Positions 9,331 to 18,858 are shown, counted from the stretch's first letter. The stretch is 64,000 bases of DNA from Bacillus sp. T3 (GCF_033449965.1 NZ_CP137761.1:2790001-2854000), one strand, 5' to 3'. Notes: generated by a model not told the origin, from the letters alone. Numbers and translations: made by a program.

Positions 9331-9482
9331 ACGTTAAATTTCGTGTAAGTATGAGAATTTCCTAATTTAAACGGAATTTTTCCCTTTATTTTTCAAACAT
9401 AGCGAAATCTACATTCTGCTATAACAAAGATTAATAGCCGTAATATTGCCGAAATAAAAAATGCATCGTGCTACAAAATAAA

Positions 9483-9516
9483 CCCCCTTTCATTCCTTGT
9501 ACTTCATGAAAGGGGG
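9483..9516. terminator. Terminator between convergent genes
   Basis: CCCCCTTTCAT and ATGAAAGGGGG form a perfect 11-bp stem between the pentapeptide-like gene and the aldo/keto reductase gene. Confidence 0.8.
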
Positions 9517-9584
9517 CTTATCATTTTATTTATTTTAGATTTGCAAACCATCCCATTACCGCAGAAAATGCAAAGTTTATACCA

Positions 9585-10436
9585 TTAAATATCAAGTTTT
9601 CGGGTACCGAGCCATTTTACCATTTCGGGATCCCAGTGAGAAAAGAACAAGCTTTCCTTCGTGTCTAAAGTAGCAATTTTTTCCATATCCTCTAAACTTA
9701 AGTCAAAGTCAAAAATATTGAAATTTTCGATGATTCTTTCCTGCCGTACCGATTTCGGTATCGCCACCACTCCCCTTTGTGTCAACCACCGTAAGATAAC
9801 CTGCGCAACAGATTTATCGTGCTTTTTAGCAATGGAAGCTAAAACTTCATTCTGGAAGATATTGTTTTTTCCTTCAGCAAATGGTCCCCATGACTCGATT
9901 TGAACATTATTCTCTTTCATAAGTTTAGAACTTTCGATTTGCTGACAGAATGGATGTGTCTCTATCTGGTTTACAGCAGGAACTACTTCATTATGAATAA
10001 TAAAATCCGTCAGACGATCCGGATAAAAGTTGCTGACTCCAATGGCTCTAATTTTTCCCTCATGGTACAGCTCCTCCATCGCCCGCCAAGAACCGTAAAC
10101 ATCGCCATATGGCTGATGAATTAAATATAGATCTAAATAATCCAGTTGCAGTCTTTCCAGTGATTTTGTGAATGCTTTTTTTGTATTTTCATAACCAGTG
10201 TCCTGAACCCAGAGTTTTGTCGTAATAAACAATTCCTCTCTTGGCACTCCACTTCGCTTTATGGCTCTGCCTACCGCTGCTTCATTTAAATATGAAGCAG
10301 CGGTGTCGATGAGACGATAACCAACTGTAATAGCATCGTAAACAGCTTGTTCACATTCTTTTTCATCTTGAATTTGAAAAACACCAAAGCCAAGTATTGG
10401 TATCTCTACACCATTGTTCAATATAACTTTTTGCAT
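9585..10436 (-). CDS. Aldo/keto reductase (DkgA/YvgN-like)
   Basis: NADPH-dependent carbonyl reductase of the AKR5 type, 283 residues. The catalytic tetrad is visible as Asp44 and Tyr49 (LIDTAASYLN), Lys74 (TTKLW) and His107 (IHQPYG). The IPKSVRQERIIENFNIFDF segment binds the NADPH phosphate. Such enzymes reduce methylglyoxal and other aldehydes. AGGTTTTCC spacing before the ATG is modest. It is the second gene of a two-gene unit with the AKR gene at 10475, divergent from an araC gene. Confidence 0.9.
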   Translation of the reverse strand: MQKVILNNGVEIPILGFGVFQIQDEKECEQAVYDAITVGYRLIDTAASYLNEAAVGRAIKRSGVPREELFITTKLWVQDTGYENTKKAFTKSLERLQLDYLDLYLIHQPYGDVYGSWRAMEELYHEGKIRAIGVSNFYPDRLTDFIIHNEVVPAVNQIETHPFCQQIESSKLMKENNVQIESWGPFAEGKNNIFQNEVLASIAKKHDKSVAQVILRWLTQRGVVAIPKSVRQERIIENFNIFDFDLSLEDMEKIATLDTKESLFFSHWDPEMVKWLGTRKLDI

Positions 10437-10474
10437 TTTGGAAAACCTCCAGTTTATGAAAGATTAAGTGTCTA

Positions 10475-11458
10475 TTATTTTCCCGTTCTATTTGCGTATT
10501 TTGCAGGGTAACGATCCCCCGAAATTTTAATTATTGATAGTGCATCATTCAATTCATCTAATTCCCTAGGTGCCAGTTCAACTTCTGCTGCACACAGATT
10601 TTCCTCAAGTCGTTCACGTTTCCTTGTACCAGGAATGGGAACAATCCACGGCTTCTGGGCAAGCACCCATGCTAGTGCGATTTGAGCTGGTGTTGCATCT
10701 TTCTTTGCAGCAATCTTATTGATCAATTCAACCAATACCAGGTTTGCCTCGATATTCTCTCGCTTGAAACGTGGTACAATACTGCGGAAGTCGGAGCGAT
10801 CAAATGTTGCATTTTGATCAATTGTTCCGGAAAGGAAACCCTTGCCTAGAGGGCTGAACGGTACAAAGCCAATTCCTAGTTCTTCAAGGGTTGGCAGAAG
10901 TTGTTCTTCTGGACTTCTCCACATCATGGAGTACTCACTTTGAATCGCCGTCAACGGCTGAACCGCGTGCGCACGGCGAATCGTTTCCACTCCTGCTTCT
11001 GATAGCCCCCAATGTTTCACCTTCCCATCCTTGATTAGGTCTTGTACCACTCCGGCTACTTCCTCGATTGGGACATTAGGATCAACACGATGTTGGTAGT
11101 ATAAATCGATCGTGTCAACTTTAAGACGTTTAAGCGAGCCTTCAACGGATTGCCGAATGGTCTCTGGCTTGCTGACTAGCTCCTGATTGCCGTCTACCAT
11201 TTGGATACCGAATTTAGTGGCAATGACCACTTTCCCCTTGTAAGGTTTAAGCGCTTCTCCAACCAACACCTCATTCACATATGGTCCATATACTTCTGCT
11301 GTATCAAAGAACGTAACGCCTTGATCAACTGCTGCATGAATGAGCGATATCATGTCGTTCTTATCCGCTGCTGGACCGTATCCATAACTCATTCCCATAC
11401 AACCTAGACCGATCGCAGAAACTTCTAATCCATTATTTCCCAACTTACGTGTTTGCAT
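10475..11458 (-). CDS. Aldo/keto reductase (YhdN/IolS-like)
   Basis: Aldo/keto reductase of the larger AKR11/13 type, 327 residues. Catalytic residues are Asp52 and Tyr57 (FFDTAEVYG), Lys82 (ATKFG) and the histidine in LYYQHRVDPN. It reduces aldehydes or ketones with NADPH; the substrate is unknown. It is the first gene of the unit that includes the AKR gene at 9585 (38 bp gap) and is divergent from the AraC regulator, an arrangement like yqhC and yqhD-dkgA in Escherichia coli. Confidence 0.9.
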   Translation of the reverse strand: MQTRKLGNNGLEVSAIGLGCMGMSYGYGPAADKNDMISLIHAAVDQGVTFFDTAEVYGPYVNEVLVGEALKPYKGKVVIATKFGIQMVDGNQELVSKPETIRQSVEGSLKRLKVDTIDLYYQHRVDPNVPIEEVAGVVQDLIKDGKVKHWGLSEAGVETIRRAHAVQPLTAIQSEYSMMWRSPEEQLLPTLEELGIGFVPFSPLGKGFLSGTIDQNATFDRSDFRSIVPRFKRENIEANLVLVELINKIAAKKDATPAQIALAWVLAQKPWIVPIPGTRKRERLEENLCAAEVELAPRELDELNDALSIIKISGDRYPAKYANRTGK

Positions 11459-11588
11459 GATGTAACTTCCCTTCAGCGTTATTAACGATTAGATTTTTAG
11501 AGTTGCTTTTTGCTATTTACATTGACATCGTTTTCTTTAAATCATGTGTTTCCGAAAAAAATTATGATGGGTGATAGCTTGCATCCTC

Positions 11589-11646
11589 ATTATGCAATAA
11601 TTGAAATTACGGACGATATCACAATCGTATCAAATCATTGCATAAT
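11589..11646. promoter_or_regulatory. Inverted repeat in AKR/araC divergent promoter
   Basis: ATTATGCAATAATT (11589-11602) is repeated in inverted form as AAATCATTGCATAAT (11632-11646), flanking a GATATC...GTATC core. It is a candidate AraC-protein site shared by the divergent genes. Confidence 0.5.
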
Positions 11647-11725
11647 CCTCTCACAACCGTTTACGCGGAAAGAATATTAGCTTTATAATGAGACCATCAA
11701 GGATGAGAATACAAAGGAGATTATT

Positions 11726-12652
11726 ATGTTTGAACAATTATATAGACAAAGAGTAGAGCTTACCAAAATCATCGAGGATCATATAGGACAAGACGGTTCT
11801 CAAATTACTGCTATTCCGACTTTATTTTTCTCCCGTTTCTCAAATATGACTGGACCAAACTATGGAGTTTACAATCCATCCTTATGCATTATCGTTCAAG
11901 GGATGAAGGAAGTGTTGTTATCACAGGAGCGGTTTCAGTATGGTCCTGCTGATTACCTTGTAGCCTCCGTTAATCTGCCAATAAGTGGACAAGTTACGGA
12001 GGCCTCGACCGAAGTTCCTTATCTGGCACTAAAACTTGAATTTACACCGAGTGAAATATTGGAGGTATTACGTGAATTCCAAATGGAAGAGAAAAAGAAG
12101 GAAAATGCTAAACGTGGTTTGTATGTCAGCAAAATAGAGCCCTCTCTGTTAGACGCGGTAACAAGATTAGCTCGGCTCTTAGACCAGCCTAAGGATATCC
12201 CGGTACTTGCCCCACTAATTAGAAAAGAAATTATCTACCGAGTTTTGCAAGGTGAACATGGAGGTACACTAAAACAAATAGCAATAGAAGGAAGTTCGAC
12301 CAATCAAATCAGTGATGTGATTGAACATATCATGAATAACTATGAAAAATCTTTTAAGATTGAGGAGCTTGCGGAAATAGCCAAACTGAGTGTTTCTTCA
12401 CTGCATCGGCACTTTAAAGAGGTCACTGCGATGAGTCCGATTCAATTCCAGAAACAATTGAGACTACAAGAAGCTCGGAGCCTGTTACTATCCGAATCAG
12501 CGGATGCAGCAGAAGTGGCGTTCCGGGTTGGATATGAAAGTCCATCACAATTTAGCCGTGAATATTCGCGAATGTTTGGTTTTCCACCAAAAGAAGATAT
12601 TAAGCGTTTGAGGGCGAACGATGATGAATCTGAAATGAATAATCTTGGATAA
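11726..12652 (+). CDS. AraC-family transcriptional regulator (YqhC-like)
   Basis: AraC/XylS regulator of 308 residues. The N-terminal half (about 20-160) is the AraC_N cupin-type domain (GPNYGVYNPSLCIIVQGMKEV). The C-terminal 100 residues hold the two helix-turn-helix units: KIEELAEIAKLSVSSLHRHFKEV and ADAAEVAFRVGYESPSQFSREYSRMFG. This domain pair matches E. coli YqhC, which activates aldehyde-reductase genes, and here the divergent neighbours are two aldo/keto reductases. AAGGAG lies ahead of the ATG. The effector is probably a reactive aldehyde (inference). Confidence 0.9.
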   Translation: MFEQLYRQRVELTKIIEDHIGQDGSQITAIPTLFFSRFSNMTGPNYGVYNPSLCIIVQGMKEVLLSQERFQYGPADYLVASVNLPISGQVTEASTEVPYLALKLEFTPSEILEVLREFQMEEKKKENAKRGLYVSKIEPSLLDAVTRLARLLDQPKDIPVLAPLIRKEIIYRVLQGEHGGTLKQIAIEGSSTNQISDVIEHIMNNYEKSFKIEELAEIAKLSVSSLHRHFKEVTAMSPIQFQKQLRLQEARSLLLSESADAAEVAFRVGYESPSQFSREYSRMFGFPPKEDIKRLRANDDESEMNNLG

Positions 12653-12876
12653 CCACAAATAGGGATTTTGTTAAAGAGAAATCAATTGTTTAATAATGTG
12701 ATTGTAAAGGAATGTAATAAATTCCGAGGTTTCATGATAAAATTATAGGACCAAATTAGCCATTGATCTACAAATTGGGTTTATTGTATGTAATGGTTTA
12801 CTCATAATATAAGGCTTTTTTGCCAAGGATAAAAACCGAATCGTTTCAGCAATTTTTTCTTTGGAGGAACGGAAAT

Positions 12877-14022
12877 ATGAATTCGAATAATGAAATAATG
12901 TTGTCATCCTTTACGCTTCCGAATGGAGTGGAATTGAAAAACAGAATCGTTATGGCTCCGATGACCAATTTTTCTTCAAATTCTGATGGAACTGTTACAG
13001 ATGCAGAGGTGAGATATTATGGTCGTCGATCAAGCGGAGCCAGTATGGTGATTACTGCTTGTACATATATAACGCCTAATGGAAAGGGATTTCATGGAGA
13101 ATTTGGCGGAGATAGTGATGATATGATCCCTAGTTTAAAGCGAATAGCTCAAGCTATTAAAGAAAAAGGTGCCAAAGCAGTCCTTCAAATATTTCACGGT
13201 GGCAGGAGTTGTCCACCTGAATTGGTACCAAATGGCGAAATTGTCAGTGCCAGTGATGTTCCAGCAGAAAAAAGTGGTGTGTCAACAGAAGAACCTGATG
13301 TTAAGCCAAGACCGTTAACTGAGCAAGAAGTAGAAGATATGATTACAGCATTTGGCGAAACGACCCGGCGGGCGATTGAAGCAGGATATGACGGGGTGGA
13401 AATTCACGGCGCAAACGGCTACTTAATCCAGCAATTCTTCTCTCCCCATTCGAATCGTCGCGAAGATCGCTTTGGCGGGAGCTTGGAGAAGCGAATGACT
13501 TTTCCTCTAGCCGTAGTCGACAGAGTAATAAAGGTTGTAAATGAGCATGCCCCTTCTTCCTTTATTGTTGGCTATCGTTTTTCACCAGAAGAACCAGAGT
13601 CACCCGGTATTACAATGGACGAGACGCTTATGCTAGTTGATGCTTTAGCAGATAAAGAGCTCCATTATCTGCATGTTTCGTTAACTGATTTCTTTTCCAA
13701 GCCTAGAAGAGGGGTTGCGGACCTTAATAAAACAAGAATTCAATACCTGCTTGAAACCATTGATAATCGGGTTCCATTAATTGGTGTTGGCTCCATTTAT
13801 TCTGCTGAAGATGCTCGAAAAGCCTTTGATACTGGTGTTTCTCTCCTGGCATTGGGGCGAGAATTGATAATTGATCCTGATTGGGTGCAAAAAGTAACTG
13901 AAGGAAAAGAGATCGAGATTGTGACCAAGATCGATAAGGACAAGCAACAAGAATTGATGATTCCTGACCCATTATGGAAAGCGATCATCCACACACCGGG
14001 ATGGTTTCCAGGGATTTCATGA
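12877..14022 (+). CDS. NADH-dependent flavin oxidoreductase (Old Yellow Enzyme family)
   Basis: FMN-containing TIM-barrel ene-reductase of the OYE/YqjM-like group, about 381 residues. Signature parts: LKNRIVMAPMT at the N-terminus binding FMN, the substrate-binding pair in GVEIHGANGYLIQQFFSP, SNRREDRFGGSLEKR, and the FMN phosphate site GVGSIYSAEDARKA followed by LALGRELIIDPDW. The frame is open from 12820, but GGAGG at 12863-12867 sets the ATG at 12877 as the start. It stands alone after the araC gene and ends in a strong terminator. Confidence 0.9.
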   Translation: MNSNNEIMLSSFTLPNGVELKNRIVMAPMTNFSSNSDGTVTDAEVRYYGRRSSGASMVITACTYITPNGKGFHGEFGGDSDDMIPSLKRIAQAIKEKGAKAVLQIFHGGRSCPPELVPNGEIVSASDVPAEKSGVSTEEPDVKPRPLTEQEVEDMITAFGETTRRAIEAGYDGVEIHGANGYLIQQFFSPHSNRREDRFGGSLEKRMTFPLAVVDRVIKVVNEHAPSSFIVGYRFSPEEPESPGITMDETLMLVDALADKELHYLHVSLTDFFSKPRRGVADLNKTRIQYLLETIDNRVPLIGVGSIYSAEDARKAFDTGVSLLALGRELIIDPDWVQKVTEGKEIEIVTKIDKDKQQELMIPDPLWKAIIHTPGWFPGIS

Positions 14023-14073
14023 TCGAAGTGTACTATCAGATAATATTTCGAATAGCTCTTTTCAATCAAATAG

Positions 14074-14108
14074 AAAAAATGCCCACTCATCTAGTTGGGC
14101 ATTTTTTT
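14074..14108. terminator. Bidirectional terminator
   Basis: AAAAAATGCCCA and TGGGCATTTTTTT form a stem with A-run and T-run between the convergent OYE and yceI genes. Confidence 0.85.
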
Positions 14109-14139
14109 CATAAAACTTTCGATTGTACCTATAAAAAAT

Positions 14140-14667
14140 TTATGCTGCAGGGTTTACTTCTAATTCCACTTTGATTTTGATATCTTTCCCTACAAGTACG
14201 CCACCTGTTTCAAGAGCTGCGTTCCAAGTTAGGCCGAATTCTTCACGGTTAATTTTAGCTTCTGCTTCAAATCCGTAAACCTCTACGCCCCATGGATTTG
14301 TCCCTTTACCACCAAATTCAACATCAAAAGTAACTGATTTTGTTACATCCTTAATTGTTAAGTCACCCGTTACTTTATAATCATCTCCATCCTTTGAGAT
14401 GCTGGTTGATTTAAAATCAATCGTTGAGTAATTTTCAACATCAAAGAAATCTGCTGATCTTAAGTGATTATCACGATCTTCGCTACGTGTATTAATGCTT
14501 GCCACGTCAAATTTGAATCCAATTGTAGCTGTAGTAAGATCTGTTAACTCTGCCGCTTCTACTTCTGCGGTATACGTTTCAAAAGTCCCTTTTACTTTTG
14601 ATACCATCATGTGTTTAACTTCAAATCCAATGCTTGAGTGTGATTGGTCTACTGCCCATTTTGTCAT
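14140..14667 (-). CDS. YceI-family lipid/isoprenoid-binding-like protein
   Basis: YceI-domain protein, about 175 residues, forming a lipocalin-like beta-barrel that in homologues binds polyisoprenoids. Seen: KWAVDQSHSSIGFEVKHMMVSKVKGTF at the N-terminus, DNHLRSADFFDVENYSTIDFKS, and GDLTIKDVTKSVTFDVEF. There is no signal peptide, so a cytoplasmic location is likely. The ATG at 14667 is preceded by GGGGGAG; a TTG further up lies in that site. Two quinone-repressor-like palindromes lie upstream at 14697 and 14812, which suggests induction by quinones or catechols (inference). Confidence 0.9.
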   Translation of the reverse strand: MTKWAVDQSHSSIGFEVKHMMVSKVKGTFETYTAEVEAAELTDLTTATIGFKFDVASINTRSEDRDNHLRSADFFDVENYSTIDFKSTSISKDGDDYKVTGDLTIKDVTKSVTFDVEFGGKGTNPWGVEVYGFEAEAKINREEFGLTWNAALETGGVLVGKDIKIKVELEVNPAA

Positions 14668-14696
14668 TTTAAACTCCCCCAATATATTTTATTTTT

Positions 14697-14714
14697 TATC
14701 TCGAATTCGAGATA
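14697..14714. promoter_or_regulatory. MhqR-like operator 1 (perfect palindrome)
   Basis: TATCTCGAATTCGAGATA is a perfect 18-bp palindrome 30 bp upstream of the yceI start. It closely matches the box I recall for Bacillus subtilis MhqR, the MarR-type repressor that senses catechol and hydroquinone-type quinones. Confidence 0.7.
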
Positions 14715-14811
14715 TATATCCAAAAAATTGTTTACCCAGTCTTTTTAAAACCAGGTAAACCCGTAGAGATTTTTAATCCGATCTATAGTTCTGAGGTATA
14801 TTTCGAATTAA

Positions 14812-14833
14812 TTTATCTCTAATTCGAGATAAA
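14812..14833. promoter_or_regulatory. MhqR-like operator 2
   Basis: TTTATCTCT and AATTCGAGATAAA give a nearly perfect palindrome with one mismatched pair, sharing the core of operator 1, about 98 bp further upstream. Confidence 0.65.
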
Positions 14834-15037
14834 TTTACCATATTTTCATTTTGATTGTCAATGCTTTATGAAAAAATATTTATAAATTTTTTTAGGTTGA
14901 TTTTTATTTTTCTTTCGCCCATTTTACTCTTCAAAATGAAAACGAAGACATGAATCCACCGGAAAAGGTTGTCTCCTTTACATTATCTTATAGAAAGTTG
15001 GGGATAATAGATGAAAACACTCGAAAGGAGTGTGTTT

Positions 15038-15544
15038 ATGCATGTCACTCTTACCATACTAACCATTTTGGCATCCTTAAAGTGGGCTGATTGGAAAAAC
15101 TGGAGAAACTACCATGCAAGTATGTTCATCATTTCAACAGGCGGCCTTCTTTATGAGTACATTGTACAAGAAAATACCTTATGGAAGTTCCATTCGGATT
15201 TCATATATGGAAATCAAATGGTTGTGATAGTTTACGCTGTTATTACGATGCCAATTAGTGTCTTGATTTTCCTGACTCATTTTCCAGAAAAATGGATTAA
15301 AAGAATCTTTTACATACTGCTTTGGTCTGGAACTTATATATCAGTAGAGTGGATTTTATTAGTATTTGAGAGAATTTCTTACCAGAATGGCTGGCATATT
15401 TGGTTTTCTTTTTTCTTTGATCTTGTCATGTTTTCTGTTATTGCGCTGCACCACTACAAACCAGTTGTGGCTTATATCCTATCTATTTTTATTATTATCT
15501 TCTTAATCCATTACTTTGATATTCCATTTAAGTTCATAGCATGA
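15038..15544 (+). CDS. CBO0543-family membrane protein
   Basis: Multi-pass membrane protein of the CBO0543 family found in spore-forming Firmicutes; the function is unknown. It starts with LTILTILASLKWADWKNWRNYHASM, the conserved family N-terminus, and has about five hydrophobic helices over 168 residues. The frame opens at 15011, but the ATG at 15038 has AAAGGAG seven bases upstream and gives the usual family start. No other gene shares the transcription unit. Confidence 0.75.
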   Translation: MHVTLTILTILASLKWADWKNWRNYHASMFIISTGGLLYEYIVQENTLWKFHSDFIYGNQMVVIVYAVITMPISVLIFLTHFPEKWIKRIFYILLWSGTYISVEWILLVFERISYQNGWHIWFSFFFDLVMFSVIALHHYKPVVAYILSIFIIIFLIHYFDIPFKFIA

Positions 15545-15682
15545 TATTGATTCCTTGTTGATCCCTTCCCTTCTTATAAAAAAACATGTAACTTATCTTT
15601 TTTCAAATCACGGTTCATGATATTTGAATTTACAGAAAGAAATACTATTTGTGGGATTTAATTAATATGGAGGTTATTTTAT

Positions 15683-16693
15683 ATGACAAAGAAGCCAGTC
15701 CTTACGTCCTCTGAACTTGGAACATTATGGCTGACATATCAAGAAAAAACAATGAAATTACATATGTTGGATTATTTTATTGAAAAAGCCGATGATGAAG
15801 AATCGAAAGATATTTTGACTAATTTGCATAGCGAAACAGAGCTTTATGTTGGGAAAATAACGGATATGCTTAAGAGTGAAGGTGCCGTAATTCCGGTAGG
15901 GTTTTCTACTCAGGATGTAAACATAGAGGTGGAGAAGTTATATGATAACGGTTTCGATATCCTATTCATACGCCTTATACAAGAAATAAGTATGGGGATG
16001 CACTCATTAAATATCACGATGGCCTATCGAGAAGATATTGTCTCAATGTTTAAAGATCTTACCGCATTGACTCAAAAGTATTACAATCTTTGTACGCAAT
16101 ATTTGCTTAATAATGGGATGCTTGCCCGACCACCCTATGTTTCCATGCCAAAATCAGTTGAGTATGTGAAAGACCAAAGTTATTTGGGGGGACTTGCGAT
16201 TCATCCCTTTAGTGACAAAAGAACGCTAAATACGGTTGAGGTTGCTCACATTCATCATGCAATTGAATCAAATATCATTGGGATGCAAATGATTACGGGT
16301 TTTGCCCAATGCGCAAAGGAAGAAGAAGCCAAACAATTCTTTCACGAAGGAGCAGAACTTGCGAAAAGCATTGTAAAGGATTTGAGTGAAGCCTTGCTGC
16401 ATGATGGGATACAAGCCCCAGTACCATCAGGCGGTCATGCTACCCGGTCAACTGTGGCCCCATTTTCAGACAAATTGATGATGTATTGCACAAGTCTTTT
16501 CTGCAGCTTTTCGATGGGCAGCAACTCATTAGGAACCGCTTTTAGCTTACGAAATGATTTACCAGCTAAAATGTCGATTTTTATGAAAGATATTTTTGAA
16601 TATGGCCATAAGGGAGCCAAAATCATGATAAAAAATGGGTGGATGGAAGAACCACCTCAAATGGAAGAACGACAGCAAATATTGAATAAATAA
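15683..16693 (+). CDS. DUF3231-family protein
   Basis: Protein of 336 residues with two related ferritin-like four-helix domains of the DUF3231 family, each about 160 residues (the first starts LTSSELGTLWLTYQEKTMKLHMLDYFI, the second LNTVEVAHIHHAIESNIIGM). The family is abundant in Bacillus and often linked to spores; no activity is known. A good ATGGAGG precedes the ATG. It is a single gene followed by a terminator. Confidence 0.8.
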   Translation: MTKKPVLTSSELGTLWLTYQEKTMKLHMLDYFIEKADDEESKDILTNLHSETELYVGKITDMLKSEGAVIPVGFSTQDVNIEVEKLYDNGFDILFIRLIQEISMGMHSLNITMAYREDIVSMFKDLTALTQKYYNLCTQYLLNNGMLARPPYVSMPKSVEYVKDQSYLGGLAIHPFSDKRTLNTVEVAHIHHAIESNIIGMQMITGFAQCAKEEEAKQFFHEGAELAKSIVKDLSEALLHDGIQAPVPSGGHATRSTVAPFSDKLMMYCTSLFCSFSMGSNSLGTAFSLRNDLPAKMSIFMKDIFEYGHKGAKIMIKNGWMEEPPQMEERQQILNK

Positions 16694-16698
16694 AATTC

Positions 16699-16736
16699 CA
16701 AAACACTTGTGAATGAGTTCTCCGCAAGTGTTTTTT
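16699..16736 (+). terminator. Rho-independent terminator
   Basis: AACACTTG / CAAGTGTT stem followed by TTTTTT, between the convergent DUF3231 and rarD-like genes. Confidence 0.8.
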
Positions 16737-16747
16737 CATTTTCAATA

Positions 16748-17665
16748 TTATCTTGTGGCTACTGTTGACTCTTTTCTATTTTTTAAGACTTGCCGAATAT
16801 TTGAGATGGTAAACATCGCAATCGCTGACCAAATGCAAGTAAAGGTGACAACATGGTCTTTTGTGAAGGGTTCCCCGTACATAATTACCCCAAGAATCAA
16901 ACTAATGGACGGAGCAATATATTGTAGGATGCCCACCATGTAAAGAGGAATTTTTTGTGCACCAATTCCAAACCACAACAGTGGTAAAGCTGTAGCGATA
17001 CCTGATCCGAGTAAAAATAAATCAGTTTTAAGTGACATTGTCGCAAAGCTATTCTGATCATTTATACCTAAATAAGCTAAAAACAAAAGGGCAAAAGGTA
17101 AAATAAAAATAGTTTCCAAGAGCAAGCCTAATATGGAATCTACTTGTATTAGTTTTTTCGATAATCCATAAAAACCGAAGGATAAGGCTAATACTAGTGC
17201 AATCCACGGGAACTTTCCAATCGATAGCGTCATATAAAGAACACCGATTCCAGCTAAGACAAATGAGATAGCCTGAGACATATTTATTTTTTCACCTAAT
17301 ACAAAAACACCTAACATAACAGCGATAAGTGGATTAACATAGTAGCCTAGACTCGCCTCCACAATGTGGTTCGTATTGACAGCAAAAATATATGTGACCC
17401 AATTAATACTTATAAATAAAGAAGCCAGTAAAAGTCCGAGCCAAGTTTTTTTCTGTCTCATTTGAACTTGAAAAAAGTTTTTTAATCGTTTTCTCTTTAA
17501 AAGAAATACGATAATGAGGACGAAAAAAAACGACCATACGACTCGATGGGCTAATATTTCAAGTGCAGGAACTTCACCTAGCATTTTCCAATAGATTGGT
17601 AATACTCCCCACACGATATAAGCACCTGCTGCAAAGATCATACCTATTACATTTTCACGTTCCAT
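16748..17665 (-). CDS. rarD: EamA-family transporter, RarD-like
   Basis: Drug/metabolite exporter family membrane protein with about ten hydrophobic helices in two EamA halves, 305 residues. GAYIVWGVLPIYWKMLGEVPALEILAHRVVWS at the N-terminus is typical of RarD proteins. The substrate is unknown; the family name comes from chloramphenicol sensitivity. The frame extends to 17749, but TCTGGAG eight bases ahead of the ATG at 17665 sets the start. It is divergent from the second yczE-like gene. Confidence 0.85.
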   Translation of the reverse strand: MERENVIGMIFAAGAYIVWGVLPIYWKMLGEVPALEILAHRVVWSFFFVLIIVFLLKRKRLKNFFQVQMRQKKTWLGLLLASLFISINWVTYIFAVNTNHIVEASLGYYVNPLIAVMLGVFVLGEKINMSQAISFVLAGIGVLYMTLSIGKFPWIALVLALSFGFYGLSKKLIQVDSILGLLLETIFILPFALLFLAYLGINDQNSFATMSLKTDLFLLGSGIATALPLLWFGIGAQKIPLYMVGILQYIAPSISLILGVIMYGEPFTKDHVVTFTCIWSAIAMFTISNIRQVLKNRKESTVATR

Positions 17666-17934
17666 TCTTTTTTCTCCAGACGTTTTTATTAGAGTTGTAA
17701 TACTCCTTTTAAGCTTACGTTTCATTCCAGTATTAAATCCCCTAATCACTCCTAGTTTAGAAATATTGACCTTTTATCTTGAGTTTCCCAAAAAATTTTC
17801 TTTCGTTTTCCCCTATCCCTCTGGCATATGTTTACATTCTATTAACTTATGATATATTTGTATAATATAACAAATGCTCAGAAAAAAGGACAAAATCTAG
17901 CATTTTAAAGTCAGATACAGAAAGTAGATTTTAT

Positions 17935-18621
17935 ATGAAACTTTTCTTTGCCCGTTTATTGCGTTTAATATTTGGACTGTTTTTATATTCTCTTGGAATC
18001 GTCGTGACCATGAATGCCCATATTGGATATGCCCCCTGGGATGTATTACATGTCGGGTTGGCCAAAACAATTGGTATGAGCATTGGCACCGTTTCAATCA
18101 TAGCTGGAATCGTGATTGGAATCGTAACCGTATTGCTTGGTGAAAAACTCGGACTCGGTACCCTGTTAAATATGGTGTTAATCGGAGTGTTTCTGGACAT
18201 CCTTATTGGATTTGATTTCATTCCTGTTGCAAACAATTTCGTGTTTGGAATCATCATGATTATCATTGGTTTGTTTATTATCGCGTTAGCTTCTTACTAT
18301 TACATTGGCTCAGGATTTGGAGCTGGCCCAAGGGACAGTTTGATGGTGGCACTTACTAGAAAAACAGGCTTACCAGTTGGTGTCTGTCGGGGCACAATCG
18401 AGCTTTTGGCGGTCTTTGTCGGTTGGAGACTCGGAGGTATGGTTGGGATCGGAACGATTCTTTCTGCGTTTGTCATTGGCTTTTGTGTTCAGTCAACCTT
18501 TAGATTACTTCAATTTGATGCCACTACCGTTAAACACGAAACATTAGACCAAACAATAAAATTACTCATTGGCTTAAAAAAAGAGCCATTGAAAAATACA
18601 GATTTTCCTGGAAATCATTAA
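17935..18621 (+). CDS. YczE/YyaS/YitT-family integral membrane protein
   Basis: Second YczE-family membrane protein in the window, 228 residues, five hydrophobic helices. Family features are GIVVTMNAHIGYAPWDVLHVGL, GSGFGAGPRDSLMVALTRKTGLPVGVCRGTIE and GGMVGIGTILSAFVIGF. It is a clearer family member than the gene at 1952. The ribosome site is weak (AGAAAGTAGA). The C-terminal 40 residues are a charged cytoplasmic tail. Function is unknown. Confidence 0.85.
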   Translation: MKLFFARLLRLIFGLFLYSLGIVVTMNAHIGYAPWDVLHVGLAKTIGMSIGTVSIIAGIVIGIVTVLLGEKLGLGTLLNMVLIGVFLDILIGFDFIPVANNFVFGIIMIIIGLFIIALASYYYIGSGFGAGPRDSLMVALTRKTGLPVGVCRGTIELLAVFVGWRLGGMVGIGTILSAFVIGFCVQSTFRLLQFDATTVKHETLDQTIKLLIGLKKEPLKNTDFPGNH

Positions 18622-18715
18622 TTTCCGCAATTATAAATGTACATTATGGCACGAACACTGATGGACAAAGTCCCTACCTACCGACATAAATATAAATAAA
18701 TTAGCTTTATCCTAG

Positions 18716-18740
18716 AGTTGCTATGTGTAGCAACTTTTTT
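18716..18740 (+). terminator. Rho-independent terminator
   Basis: AGTTGCTA-TGTG-TAGCAACT with a following run of eight T, downstream of the second yczE-like gene. Confidence 0.85.
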
Positions 18741-18776
18741 TTCATTTATTTCAATGCCTGATATTGTAGTTTTACA

Positions 18777-18822
18777 AATAAAAAGAATCCATTTTGACAG
18801 CAGTTTGTTCAAAAATGGATTC
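18777..18822 (-). terminator. Terminator of the Asp-box protein operon
   Basis: GAATCCATTTTTGA and its complement form a long stem; on the minus strand a T-run follows, downstream of the gene ending at 18859. Confidence 0.7.
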
Positions 18823-18858
18823 GTCTTAAGTACTTAAGTATTCAATTTTCAAGGTATA

